The notes: a model not told the origin generated them from the letters alone. A stretch of DNA of 64,000 nt from Symsagittifera roscoffensis (GCF_963678635.1 NC_087070.1:11010539-11074538); one strand, 5' to 3'; positions 34,281 through 44,369 are shown, numbered from the stretch's first letter. A program made the numbers and translations.

Positions 34281-34971
34281 CTCCTAAATTCAACCCAATT
34301 TGAGAAAAATACGCACAAAGTGTGCGTACAAAGTAACATTTTGTGAATAAATTGACACTCTTATCAGACTAAAGGCATATCCCAATTCTATAAATCTCAT
34401 AAGTGGATTGTTTCTGAATTAGAAATGGATAACGCATACTCATCAGTTTTCAACCAACTTTTTAGTCTACAAACTGAATAGAAGTTTAACTTCTACCAGG
34501 TCAAATAAAGTCTTCGCAATGCACTTGAAAAACAAACTTGATTAGTCGGCGAACGGCGTAAATGGAAAAAATTTAATGCAGGCAATCAGAATGTTTAAGA
34601 ACCAGAGAAAGAAAGTCCAGAACCACAGTTCTGATTAGTTCAGAGCCAAAACAAATATTGTTTTTCTCGTAAACAGAGTAAACATGAAATTAATATGGTA
34701 TGGTTTGGATGAAACTTTGATTTGCCTAGTTTAAGTTTCCATTACTGAGGTTGAAATTAGCTACCCAATGCCAAACTAGCATGTTATGCAATTGTTGCAT
34801 AAGACTTCTATCCAGTCGCTGTATTGGGAAAGTAAAAAATTTTGAGGGAAATTTGAATTTGATTTTCTGAACCTGCATGTACTTTTGTATGTAAGAAATG
34901 TGAAACGTGAAATGAGATTAAAATCATGCTCAACGGTAAAAAAGGGTTTTTTGTTTCGAGAGTATGATAAT
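34281..34971. other. No feature seen
   Basis: AT-rich sequence with no supported gene. Confidence 0.35.
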
Positions 34972-35184
34972 CTATGAGATCAAAATTTCGTTGCTTGTTT
35001 TATTGTTGAAAATACGGAAATACTTAAGTATTGTTTCATTTCCTAGGGTTGTGATGTCAGCTTTCATTGGTTTTGTTTTATATTTTCGCCAAGATTTAGG
35101 TTGTGTAATTGTGCGCTCAATCTCCGTAAACCAACAAATATGAAGGTTCAAGAAGTTTAAAATAATGAGAGCATTTATCGGCAA
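34972..35184 (-). pseudogene. Gypsy-B fragment (region before the integrase)
   Basis: The minus frame reads KSWRKYKTKPMKADITTLGN then LKYFRIFNN, closely matching the last 35 or so codons of the long Gypsy-B frame at 63890-64000 (KSWHKYKTKPTKADSTILGN, LRYFRKFNN). In Ty3/Gypsy elements this region lies between RNase H and the H2C2 domain. Only this small piece is recognisable. Confidence 0.8.
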
Positions 35185-35412
35185 AAACTCATCATAATTT
35201 CGTTAGAGCATAACATCGTAACTTCAATCATATTTGTCACCAATTCACAGCTTTAAATAACAAATTGGCGCAATCTAGCCACAAGAACCGGTCGGTAATA
35301 TCCTTGAGACAAATTGCTCTTTTTTAACGGTCAGCCTTAATCAAAGCTAACTCGAATTAGAATAAAAAAATAGTTATAATAGGATATAACCTCCTTTTTT
35401 AGTATATTAATA

Positions 35413-35489
35413 CATGGGCAGGTGGGGGACTCGAACCTACGTCAAATATTATGTTACGTTACTCTGTCTTAGTCCGCTTGGCCAACTGT
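35413..35489 (-). tRNA. tRNA-like sequence with intact A and B boxes (pseudo-tRNA or SINE head)
   Basis: The minus strand carries TGGCCAAGCGG (A box) and GGTTCGAGTCC (B box), both matching the polymerase III consensus. Spacing is that of a type II (Leu/Ser-like) tRNA. The acceptor strands (GCACAGT and ACCTGCC) and the T stem do not pair, so it is not a working tRNA. It overlaps the last codons and stop of the BEL-2 integrase frame, marking where that element is cut. Confidence 0.45.
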
Positions 35490-36638
35490 GCTTTTGGTTG
35501 TTACATTTTGGTTCAATTTTATGCATTTAAACTCTCGCACATTTGCGCTGCAACATCCTCCACCCCTAAACAAGGAAGAACGGCAGCGAATTTTAAGTTC
35601 GCTCGTAACGGTCTTTATGTCGGCGGATCTCGCGCATCCGTCCTTGCCATAGTGCAGTCTTAGGACACGTGCGAGTGGATAATGTCCACGTGGAGTGTCA
35701 GACTCTATGACCCAAACCAAGTCGCCGGCTTCCAACTTAACGTCTGACTTGTTGTGCCACTTTGCCCTCCTATTGATGGAAGGAACGTATTCCCGCATCC
35801 ACCGTGTCCATATTGCGTTAGCGTATGATTGAGCTCTGGCGAACCGCTTCTTATGGTCGAAGTTTTCTTCGAAACTTAGCGACGGAAAACTCGCTGCGTG
35901 TTGACCAAGGATAAAATGATTCGGGGTCAACGCTGCTAGGTCTAGCGGATTGGAACTAACGGCTGTTATCGGTCTAGCGTTAAGTGATTGCTCAACAAGG
36001 CACAGCGTCGTTCCTAGAACCTCCTCAGTTACTCTCCTGTTGACTAGGATGTCATACAAAACGCGCTTGACACTCCGAAGTAATCGCTCCCAGGAGCCAC
36101 CATGGTGCGGTGCGCTGGGTGGATTGAATTTCCACTTGATCCCTTTCTGAACAAAAACAGCGGGTGCGAGCTTGTTCCAACCCTCAGCGCAAGCTAAGAG
36201 CTCTTTCTGAGCGCCAACAAAGTTGGTTCCGTTGTCGGACATGATGGTAGTCGGAGTACCGCGACGTGCAATAAACCTCTCCACGGCCATCACACAAGAG
36301 CTTGTGTCGAGCGAGGGGACCACTTCAATGTGCACCGCTCTAGTGGTGAGACAGGTGAACAAAAAACCCCACCTCTTTTCCGTACTTCTCCGGATTGGAA
36401 CCAGGAACGGCCCAAAGTAGTCGACACATGTGTTAGAGAAAGGAGGTTGCTTGTAACCCAGCCTTTCAATGGGCAGATTGGCCATAATATGAGTTACTGT
36501 TTGCGCTTTGCGTTTTCGACACGCAATGCAAGTATTTTCAATGTTTCGCAGCAACCATCGCAAGTTTAACACAACGTACTTCAAACTAACCACCGCACGC
36601 ATGGAATCCAAGCCTTGATGGGAATTCCTAACGTGCAA
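35469..36638 (-). CDS. BEL-2 integrase (389 codons, uninterrupted)
   Basis: Residues 1-50 hold the HHCC zinc domain: HVRNSHQGLDSMRA, then CIACRKRKAQ. The DDE core follows: Asp in CVDYFGPF, Asp in IMSDNGTNFVGAQKE, Glu in GGSWERLLRSVKRVL. The C-terminal domain shows LEAGDLVWVIES and RGHYPLARVLRLHYG, usual in BEL/Pao. The gene joins element cDNA to host DNA. The last codons (KSTVGQAD and stop) come from the tRNA-like sequence, so the natural C-terminus is lost. The Met at 36638 is only the first Met after an upstream break. The frame is long for a decayed element and the catalytic residues are intact. Confidence 0.9.
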   Translation of the reverse strand: MHVRNSHQGLDSMRAVVSLKYVVLNLRWLLRNIENTCIACRKRKAQTVTHIMANLPIERLGYKQPPFSNTCVDYFGPFLVPIRRSTEKRWGFLFTCLTTRAVHIEVVPSLDTSSCVMAVERFIARRGTPTTIMSDNGTNFVGAQKELLACAEGWNKLAPAVFVQKGIKWKFNPPSAPHHGGSWERLLRSVKRVLYDILVNRRVTEEVLGTTLCLVEQSLNARPITAVSSNPLDLAALTPNHFILGQHAASFPSLSFEENFDHKKRFARAQSYANAIWTRWMREYVPSINRRAKWHNKSDVKLEAGDLVWVIESDTPRGHYPLARVLRLHYGKDGCARSADIKTVTSELKIRCRSSLFRGGGCCSANVREFKCIKLNQNVTTKSTVGQAD

Positions 36639-37157
36639 GTGCTGAACCTTAACCGAACAACCGCGTGACGTGCATCAAGTATATTCGGATGCTTGCTATG
36701 GGAAATCGGAATTAACCAAGCGGCTGATGCGCCCAGTCGAGCGATGGATGCCAGCTGGTCCAATGAACAGCGAATACTTGGCGATCCGACTATTCCTCGT
36801 GATAATTTTACCGGCTCTTAGTAGTTTTAGATCACTAGGGAAAGTCTCACCCTGGGACAAGTAAATGAGCTTCTGTTCAGCAATATCCATTTCAGACGGG
36901 TCTGTAATTTCTAATATGCTCGACTGGAAATGTTTATGGGATGGCAGCCATCTTAACAAAAATGCTAATGTGCGTTTATATTTTACAATTGAATTGAATC
37001 TCTCCCATTTTCCGAAAGGAAGGTTTTTTTTCTGTCAAAACATCAACAACGAAATTTGACGAATTTTTCAGACAAATGTCGATATCACATGATGGTCTTT
37101 TGAGTCTTATTTTATCAATAACCCTTGTATCGGGCTTCAACGGCCAATCAGTTGTTC
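36639..37157 (-). pseudogene. BEL-2 RNase H-integrase linker, broken
   Basis: The frame 36959-36696 (SHKHFQSSILEITDPSEMDI, KLLRAGKIITRNSRIAKYSL) resembles the conserved segment before BEL/Pao integrases. A stop after NSDFP and a frame change near 36660 separate it from the integrase zinc domain. Confidence 0.6.
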
Positions 37158-38045
37158 TCAGTATACTAGGGCCATTAACCCAGCTATTTTCCCTCGTGTA
37201 CCGGTATCAGCTGGGTTATCACCGCTAAGTATGTGATGCAATTGATCAGTGGTGGTAGACACCAGAATCTCACCAGTGCGATTACCAACAAAAACGGGTA
37301 GTTTACTACAAGAGTGAAGCCACTGAAGAACAGTGGTACTATCTGTCCACATGAAAATATCCATAAATTTGAAAGTAAGCCCTTTCAAAATTTCCTCTTT
37401 TAAGCGGGTTGCAAGAAGAGCCGCTTGAAGCTCTAACTTTTGAGTAGAAAGCGCTTTCATAGGCGCGACGCGGGCTTTGCCAAACACAAAGGCTAATTCG
37501 GTCTGATGGTAGCTAGCAATTCGCCCACGAAGGAAAGCGACGGCACAGAAAACATCCTGCGAACTATCACTGAACATGTGAAGTTCTATTCGGTCGAAAG
37601 GTTCAGTAAAATAGCTGCGAGGTTTTGTCAGAGAACCTAACAAATGAATACCTGAGTGCCACTCAAGGAATTGCTTTTTGATTTCCTCTGACAGATCATC
37701 GTCCCATTTTTGACCGCTGATTCGCCATATAGCTTTTAATAGAAGGCGAGCTTTCACGGTATCCAGAGCCACTAACCCAATTGGATCAAAAACAGAGGAA
37801 ACAAAACTCAACACGGTACGCTGAGTGATTGCTTTTGCTAGTGGACGATCAACCCCTCTACTAACGACTAAGGTATCTTTTACTTGATCCCACTTAAGAC
37901 CGAGAACATGCGACGACTGGTCTGGACTCGCACAAATATCTTTAACAGAGGAATTGGACTCACGGTTGTCCGGATCAAGAGCAGTTGTTACGTCGGGCAC
38001 GTTGCTGACAATTTTTATCAGACGAAACTCACCTAGTTTAAGCAA
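37158..38045 (-). pseudogene. BEL-2 RT C-terminus and RNase H (295 open codons)
   Basis: Begins with FRLIKIVSNVPDV and LGLKWDQVKDTLVV (RT connection), then the SVFDPIGLVA and WDDDLSEEIKKQFLEW segments typical of BEL/Pao, then RNase H with Asp in LHMFSDSSQDVFCA, Glu in STQKLELQAALLA and Asp in IFMWTDSTTVLQWL. It ends after DNPADTGTRG. RNase H removes the RNA template during reverse transcription. All visible active-site acids are present. The frame is cut off from the YMDD fragment upstream by a frame change at about 38050. Confidence 0.85.
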
Positions 38046-38063
38046 CGATATTGAAACCCTACC

Positions 38064-38815
38064 TTATTTCAAGGCGTCATCCCTGTTTTGAAACGAATCC
38101 AGATAATCATCCATATAAAATTTCTGGACAACAGCCGAAGCAGCTTCGGGGTACTCAGCTTGATTATCCGATGCAGTCTTCTGCAAAGCAAAATTCGCAC
38201 AAGTCGGCGAGTATATTGGTGAACTACCACACTTGATGTGGGGTCCTCCCGCCACAAAAAACGAAGAGAAGTTTGATCTTCTTCACGGACTCCAGGCTGT
38301 TAAAACATCCCTTCAATGTCAGCTGAAACGGCGTATTTATGCTGACGGAATCTTAAAAAGAGGTTTTGAAGGAGATCCGGGCCAATCAACAGAGATTTGT
38401 TCAAGGAAGCGCCATGACACTTCGATGCCCCATTGAGGACTCGGCACACATTACCGGGTTTATTCGGTTTCAACACCGGGTGATGCGGGAGATACCACTC
38501 ACAATCAGCTCGTGATTTGAGATTGTGTGCCTTAACGGTTATGACATAACCTTTTTGTATATCTTCTCTAATTGTTTCGGCGTATTTTTCTAGGAGCGAC
38601 GGATCTTTATCTAGCCTCTTTTCCAAAGAATTTAATTGAGCTAAGGAGGAAAAATAGTTATTCGGCAAAGTACTTTCCTTATCGTTCCAAAGCATTGGTA
38701 CAATGTACCTCTCACCATCGTGAAAGGTGTCTTTTTTCAAAACGGACAAAGCGCGTTTGTCGGCGTCGGAACGGGCATCTACCTGCTTGAAGGCTACATA
38801 TGACTCCAACTCACA
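38064..38815 (-). pseudogene. BEL-2 RT N-terminal half, including YMDD
   Basis: The 38809-38300 frame carries HPVLKPNKPGNVCRVLNGAS and LLIGPDLLQNLFLRFRQHKY, ending in AVSADIEGMF with the first catalytic Asp. The 38255-38064 frame carries PTCANFALQKTA and VVQKFYMDDYLDSFQ, the catalytic YMDD box. One frame change near 38258-38300 separates them; otherwise the polymerase core is complete. Confidence 0.85.
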
Positions 38816-39521
38816 TCAAGTTTTAATTTGGTCCGCAGGAGACATGTCTTCGACAACACACTTAAAGCAAGACGAGTTCGACTTAAAGGACGGCGGAAAC
38901 GGACCACTTAAAACCCAACCTATCGGAAGGCGTACGGCGCACGGTGAAATAGAGTCCTCCCCCAGAAGGTACTCAACGAGTCTTATGGCATGGTAGAAAT
39001 CCTGTCCAATAATTATTTCGACTTCCTCATACTTATAATGTATAGGTTTTATCGGAGCCAACTGCGGGTATTTTTCCTGTAATTCAGGAATACTTATGCT
39101 ATCCGATCCAATGCTAATATGATCCTTAACATAAGCTCGAAAAGAAATCAAAAAAATCACTATTATTCGTTTCGGCGGAAACTTGAAAACTTACTTGATG
39201 AGTTTTCATCAAGCTCGTGGAATTGAATCCATTTATGGTGAGGTTAACAGGAGTGCCAACCAAATGGAGACATTTTACGAGATAGGCGGACACCCATGAG
39301 TGCGTAGAAGCACTATCGCAAAGGGCTAGGCTATTAGTAATCGTCGCATCCGAAGATACAGCGAGTGATGCAACTGGCAGGAGGCCTTTAGTTGACTCCT
39401 GGCTATGAATATCGCCGACGGCTGCGTTAGTCGATACATGTTTAGTGTTTGCGTTACCTGACGCCGGGGAACTTTTAGTATCCTTAGGAGGAACATTTTT
39501 CTCCGCTCCATGTAAGAGCAC
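38816..39521 (-). pseudogene. BEL-2 aspartic peptidase (DUF1758-like) region
   Basis: The frame 39521-39126 includes ALCDSASTHSWVSAYLVKCL then TPVNLTINGF, the retropepsin-like domain of BEL/Pao with Asp in CDSAS. A frame change at about 39126-39160 leads to 39160-38816, which has ISIPELQEKYPQLAPIKPIH and EIIIGQDFYHAIRL, then the LPIGWVLSGPFP segment at the end of the peptidase. The same landmarks occur in BEL-1. Confidence 0.85.
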
Positions 39522-40379
39522 GTTGTGCGTGCTTTCACAATCTGGCTTGGGGCACTTTCTTGCCTTGCTACAATTACGAAAACTGTGATTGCTCTGTAAA
39601 CACGCAAAGCAAAGTTTTTGTTCGGCTACATATTTTGCTCGTTGCGTAGCGTTTTTCTCTTTGAATACGGCGCAATTCCAAAGAGCGTGTTGACCTTTAC
39701 ATACATAACATGGAGGGAACTTTGGTTTTTCCCTAGTCTTATCACTTACTTTTGCATTACTAGCAAACTATTTCGTACCTACTTTTTGCTTCACTTGTTC
39801 TTCAGACTTAACCATAGAATTAATTGTTTTTAGCCTCTCATGACCATCCGCTTTTTCGTTAAGCCATTCGTTGAAATCTAGCAGAGTTGGTCGATGCCAC
39901 TAGCGTCTTTCGGTTTGCATTGACCATGCTTCCTTCAGGTTTGGTGGAAGCTTACTCACAGCCTGATTCAGTAAGTTAACACTTCCCAGGTCATCGTTAA
40001 ACGATAGAGACTTGAATACGGCAACCAGTCCAGAAATTGTAGACGAAAAGCCAATTACATTTCCGAGTTATGCATTTTCAGCGGCGGAAAATTACTCAAT
40101 TTATCTAGATGAGCCCCTACTACAGCATGCTGCTGCCCGAATTTTCTTTGAAGAGTTGCTAATGCGTCTTCATATAGTACTCCGCTATAGCTATACACAG
40201 CGATCTCAGCGATTGCGGATTTCGCTTTACCCACTACGAGCGTTTTCAGATGGGTAAGTTTTTCATCGTCACTGAGTATGGCTGAATCGACCGTCAATAT
40301 GAACTGGCCAAACCCCTCATGTCACTTAAATGGGTTGCCATCGAACTGGGTCAGCTTCCACTCAGACGTCTGCACCAGG
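39522..40379 (-). pseudogene. BEL-2 gag with two zinc knuckles, 5' truncated
   Basis: In one continuous minus frame, 39715-39530 reads CYVCKGQHALWNC, then CFACLQSNHSFRNC, then CPKPDCESTHNVLLHG, the two CCHC knuckles and following Cys/His cluster typical of BEL/Pao gag. The 40297-40055 frame gives LTHLKTLVVGKAKSAIAEI and LRKFG-like QRKFGQQHAVVGAHLDKLSN, the central gag domain. At 40340 a TGG-to-TGA type change stops the KLTQFDGNPFK segment, and a frame change lies near 40050. The N-terminus is missing beyond 40379. Confidence 0.8.
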
Positions 40380-40572
40380 TTACAGTTCTATATATTCTCA
40401 GTAAGAATTAATTCAATAATTTCAATTTTGTTAATTGAAAACTGAAAAAATAATTCAAAAAGTTAAGTATTTTTTGTTTTTGTTTTGAAACTTTCGAACG
40501 AAATAACTAAAAAAAAACATCATTAAAAAAGCAGTTTGATCATTCTGTTGCTCTGTGGAAGACATATTAATA
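40380..40572. repeat. 190-bp direct repeat, copy 1
   Basis: From GTTACAGTTCTATATATTCT to CTCTGTGGAAGACAT; repeated in direct orientation at 42531-42722. It starts exactly where BEL-2 gag is cut. Confidence 0.8.
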
Positions 40573-41380
40573 AATTCGATTACAAAAAGGCGCTAAAATA
40601 CTCAAAGGAAAGTAACGTTACCCAACTAAAAAAATTTTAAAATTAAGCTATTGCAAGCTTTTAAACAATTAATCAATTAAAATAAAACTGCCCGCTCGCT
40701 TTATTCGCTCGGGCTAAAACGAAAAATCATAAATTTTAAATCGGTTTTTCTCAACACTGGGAAAACTTTTTCGAAATCTTTTAATGTGGTTTGAATCACG
40801 ACTTTAAAGATATCAGTATGATATATCACTAAACCCAGTCCGATGATGTTTTGTAGAGCCTGCTTTCGCCTGGAAAACAAAAAAAAACTAAACCAAACGA
40901 ATACAAAGTTTCTCCCGGTTTTCAATGGTCGGAACAAAAATCATGACTCGAAAAAAAAACGTTACGAAACAGTTCGGGGTTGTATGCACTACATTTTTAA
41001 ATCTTGAGCTGATACTTATTCGATCGAATTTGATTGGCTAAATTTAGCTCACGGTCAATCCTTTCAATCAAAAACTGGTTGAAAAGGAAAAAAATATGTT
41101 GTCTCATTTTTGCGAAGGGTTGTTTATAATTGTGCTTATGCTGAAAAAATATCTTTTTGACGCTCTTCAAGCATCTGCATAGTTTTGCTTTGAAAATTTT
41201 TTCCGAATTGATTAAAATTTTCTTTTTTTTTCCATATTATCAATCTTCGGAAAACCCGTTTTTTTTCAGCATATGTTATCGATCATGGACATAGCGGGTA
41301 AAACAATGAATCAACTTCATTGACTTTACTTCTTCTAGTCTAGAAACCCTAATTACAGTTTTTCAAATTTGACAAAAAAA
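40573..41380. other. No feature seen
   Basis: AT-rich sequence with no supported gene. A small minus frame at 40701-40937 is unremarkable. Confidence 0.35.
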
Positions 41381-41459
41381 CATTGATATCGTGTTCTTCT
41401 TAATAATCGGTGTTCGAGTGCTTTAGTTTTTTGTTCGGAGCTTTAGTGTTACGTTCTAT

Positions 41460-41871
41460 CAGGGGCGGATTTAGGGGGGTGTACGCTTTGTCCTCAGGGA
41501 TGCGTCCCCCTGCCAACCCAAAGGATCCCCCTTCGTACAGTTTTCAGATATCCATTTTTGGTGATGGACCCCCTAAAAATTTTCTAAAGACACCTTGGGC
41601 GCCAGTATATACTAATGTTGAGGGGGAAGCGCGCGCCGAAAAATTGCAATTTTTCGGTCAAAATTTTCCAAAAAAAGCCCAATAACGCCTTTTTGGCCTG
41701 TTTTATCACAATTTCGCTTGAATCGCAGAAAATTTGGCCGAAATAGGGACAAAAAAGTGCTTTGGGAGAGCTCGAAAAATCAGTTTGTTCGACCTAAAAA
41801 AAGGTCGACAAAATTTTCGAAACTTTTTTGAAAATCCGCCCCCCCTTGAGAAAATCCTAGATCCGCCCCTA
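41460..41871. mobile_element. hAT-type MITE with 8-bp target duplication
   Basis: Starts CAGGGGCGGATTTAGG and ends CCTAGATCCGCCCCTA, inverted ends with few differences. Flanks CGTTCTAT (41452-41459) and AGTTCTAT (41872-41879) match at 7 of 8 bases, the target-duplication length of hAT transposons. The interior has GC-rich blocks near both ends and no transposase. The frame at 41410-41685 crosses it by chance. Confidence 0.85.
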
Positions 41872-41934
41872 AGTTCTATGATTAGTTGAAGGTTGAATAA
41901 TATCGTGTTCTTCGATTTAACATGTCAGTTATCC

Positions 41935-42237
41935 CAGGGGCGGATTAAGGGGGGGCAATATATACTAATTTTGAGGGGGAGCGCGCGCCAAAGAAAGGCA
42001 ATTTTTTTGTCAAAATTTTCCAAAAAGTGCCCAAAAACTCTTCTTTTTTCAAAAATTTGCCTGGGGCCCAGAAAATTTTGCCGAAACAACTTTTTTCAGT
42101 TCTTTAGGACAGCTCGGAAAATCAATTTCGTCGACCTTAAAAAAAGTTCGTCAAAATGTTCGAATTTTTTTTCGAACATCGAAAATCCGACCAAACCCCA
42201 CCCCTCACCACTCGGGAAAATCCTAGATTCGCCCCTG
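41935..42237. mobile_element. hAT-type MITE, second copy
   Basis: Starts CAGGGGCGGATTAAGG and ends CCTAGATTCGCCCCTG. Flanks AGTTATCC and AGTTAATC are a plausible worn 8-bp duplication. It is shorter than the 41460 copy because the left internal block is missing. It shares the GGGGGAGCGCGCGCC block. Confidence 0.8.
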
Positions 42238-42530
42238 AGTTAATCATTGTTCACGTGCTTTAATTTTTTTTTCGGAGCTTTAGTGTTGTTCTATATTTTA
42301 TTGAAGTTTGACTGATATCGTGTTTTTCAATTTGATATGTCAGTTAATCAATGATCACGTCCTTTAGTTTGCTGTTTGGAGCTAAATATTACGCTTTGTG
42401 ATTAGTTGAAGGTTGACTGAAGTTATTTGTTGTTTTTTTTTGAATTATGTAACAATATAAAACAATTTGTGTTCAACAGTTTTCTCCGATCTGAAATATC
42501 AAAAGATCCAAAAAATAAAATCGTTAAGCC

Positions 42531-42722
42531 GTTACAATTCTATATATTCTCAGTAAGAATTAACTCAATAGTTTCAATTTTGTTAATTGAAAACTGAAAA
42601 AGAAATTCAAAGAGTTAGGTTTTTTGTTGTTTTTGTTTTGAAACTTTCGAACAAAATAACTAAAAAAAACATCATTAATAAAGCAGTTTGATCATTTTGT
42701 TGCTCCGTGGAATACATAGACA
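42531..42722. repeat. 190-bp direct repeat, copy 2
   Basis: Matches 40380-40572 (GTTACAATTCTATATATTCT to GCTCCGTGGAATACATA). The pair brackets about 2 kb containing the MITEs. Confidence 0.8.
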
Positions 42723-43640
42723 AAATTGATTTACGAAAACCACAGAAGCGTGCTGGAATACATAGCATGTTTATTGGCTGAACTTTTTGTGATTCTGAAG
42801 TTATGATTAGGTAAACACATAATTTCCATACGTTTTCAATATTTAATTAAAAACCCTCATCTATTAGTGTCCACTGAAGATTTTCCAAAATTGTAATAAA
42901 TAAAACTAAAATAGCACATGGGGGGTTGTTTGGTAGAGATGAAAAATTCTTCAAATGATTTGCTGTAGAAGGCAGTAAACCCATTCTTGGTTAGTTGTGT
43001 TACCGGAGTTTGTAAAAATTGTTTTAAAAACTTGACTAAAACCACGAAACAAACATATGTTCAACGAAGAAGTAATCAAACTACGCTACGACAGGGCAGA
43101 CAATTAGAGATAAAAAGTTTTGAAGACAACCAAGTTTTTGTTGTTTGCTAGTCCTGATGGCATAGCGCATTCATGCGTACTAAACAGCTTTAGAAAAACT
43201 ACTACGCCCACGGTGAAACTTGATTCTGTCGGACAAAAGCCACTTTTTAACACGAAATTCTGCTTCTTTTGGTCCTGAAAATTTTGGCCACCCCGAGATT
43301 ATTCATGATATGAATAATTCTTCAAATGAGTTGTTGTAGATGTTGGTAAATCTAATACTTGATTAGTAGATTGACCGAAGTTTATTGAAAACATTAACAA
43401 AATTTGACTTCTAAGTGAACTAAGGACAATTCAAGATAACGCGTCAACCAATTTGACCGACTTAAATGATCTGTTTGCGCATCCAAAGTCAAACCCACTT
43501 CAAACAGTGTATCGAAGTCCGCAAAACGATTGGGGTTTCCGCATATGAGAACTGCTATGGCTCAACGACGATTCACAATTTTTTTAAAAAAAACGATTAT
43601 AGTCAGAGGCAAAAAAGATATATCCATTGCCCGAGTCGAG
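42723..43640. other. No feature seen
   Basis: No gene supported. Two half-similar segments near 42940-43030 and 43310-43400 (TTCTTCAAATGA(T/G)TTG, then AGTTGTGTTACCGGAGTTT versus AGTAGATTGACCGAAGTTT) suggest another old duplication of about 375 bp. Confidence 0.4.
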
Positions 43641-43654
43641 ATTTTTCACCTAAT

Positions 43655-43830
43655 TTGAAGCAAGATTTGAGCGGTTTGAGCGGTTTTTTTAGACAATTAC
43701 GCTCAAAATCTTGCTTCAAAATGAGCGGTTTGAGCGGTTTTTGAATGGTTTATCTAAAAAAAAAACGCTCAAAAACCGCGCAAGATTTGATCTGTTTTGA
43801 GCGGTTTATCTAAAAAAACCGCGCAAGATT
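43655..43830. repeat. GAGCGGTTT / AAGCAAGATTTGAGCGG minisatellite, left block
   Basis: Units AAGCAAGATTTGAGCGGTTT and GAGCGGTTTTT occur in both orientations, so the block can form many short hairpins. It stops just before the tRNA-Arg. Confidence 0.75.
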
Positions 43831-43844
43831 TAATAATAAAAATA

Positions 43845-43917
43845 CGACCACAGAGGAGTTCGAACCCCCAATCTTCTGATTCGAAGCCAGACGCCTTATC
43901 CGTTATACCATGCTGCC
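43845..43917 (-). tRNA. tRNA-Arg(TCG)
   Basis: A 73-nt minus-strand cloverleaf. The anticodon arm is TCTGG CTTCGAA TCAGA with anticodon TCG. The T arm is GGGGG TTCGAAC TCCTC with a perfect B box (GGTTCGAAC). The acceptor GGCAGCA pairs with TGTGGTC using G-T wobbles and one A-G mismatch; the discriminator is G. The D arm GTAT...AGGC is weak at two positions. A T5 run on the minus strand right after the 3' end (43839-43843) suits RNA polymerase III termination. The worn D stem and acceptor mismatch leave open a pseudogene or a SINE-related copy. Confidence 0.75.
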
Positions 43918-44007
43918 CTGAAACAGTAGACTAACATCTGAAATATAGACTAACATTCTGAAGCGCAAAACATTTGACGTCATTATTGGCATCTCTAAAA
44001 GACTTCG

Positions 44008-44040
44008 AGGCTCTTTTTCCTTCCCCCCCCCACCTCACAC
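44008..44040. repeat. Solo terminus of the GGCTCTTTTTCC MITE family
   Basis: GGCTCTTTTTCCTTCCCCCC followed by CCCCACCTCA matches the right end (inverted) of the 204-bp MITEs in the tandem array. No second end is visible nearby. Confidence 0.55.
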
Positions 44041-44157
44041 GACCTTCAATATTTTAGTGTAACGATTGAACTAATTTTGGTCTGGAAAGTCTGGACATGC
44101 CAAAGTTTTGTCGCGAATTAAAGTATGGACATGAGTCTGGGACCTCGACCCGGGAAG

Positions 44158-44352
44158 ACCGCTCAAAAACCGCTCAAATCTTGCTTGAAAAACCGTTCAA
44201 AAATCGCCGCAAGAAATGAGCGGTTTTTTTGAGCGGTTTTCTAAGCAAGATTTGAGCGGTTTGAGCGGTTTTTCCGAAAAAACCGCTCAAACCGCTCAAA
44301 TCTTGCTGGAAAACAGCTCAAACCGCTCAAATCTTGAGCGGTTTTTGAGCGG
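44158..44352. repeat. GAGCGGTTT minisatellite, right block
   Basis: Same units as 43655-43830 in both orientations. It is bracketed by CTCGACCCGGG at 44147-44157 and again at 44358-44368. The reverse of these brackets (CCCGGGTCGAG(A/G)TCCC) resembles a polymerase III B box. Confidence 0.75.
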
Positions 44353-44369
44353 GATCTCGACCCGGGTGG

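Larger units (their letters stand above)
35469..40379 (-). mobile_element. BEL/Pao retrotransposon, partly preserved (BEL-2)
   Basis: Minus-strand gag, peptidase, RT, RNase H and integrase lie in BEL/Pao order over 4.9 kb. Most domains have long open stretches separated by single frame changes, so decay is younger than in BEL-1. It is cut at its 5' end inside gag at 40379, where a 190-bp repeat begins, and at its 3' end by the tRNA-like sequence. No LTRs remain. Confidence 0.9.
41381..42440. repeat. About 110-bp degenerate tandem repeat hosting two MITEs
   Basis: Units with GATATCGTGTTCTTC, GTGCTTTAGTTTTTTGTTCG, GGAGCTTTAGTGTTACG, GATTAGTTGAAGGTTGA and CATGTCAGTTAATCA recur about three times (near 41385, 41872-41934 with 42238-42300, and 42310-42430). 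Two MITEs split the first units. Confidence 0.6.

Noticed and set aside
36223-36569. Plus-strand frames opposite the BEL-2 integrase
   Set aside because: Antisense shadows of a clear DDE integrase.
43466-43744. 92-codon frame ending in SGLSGF repeats
   Set aside because: The 3' half is the GAGCGGTTT minisatellite and the 5' half has no match.
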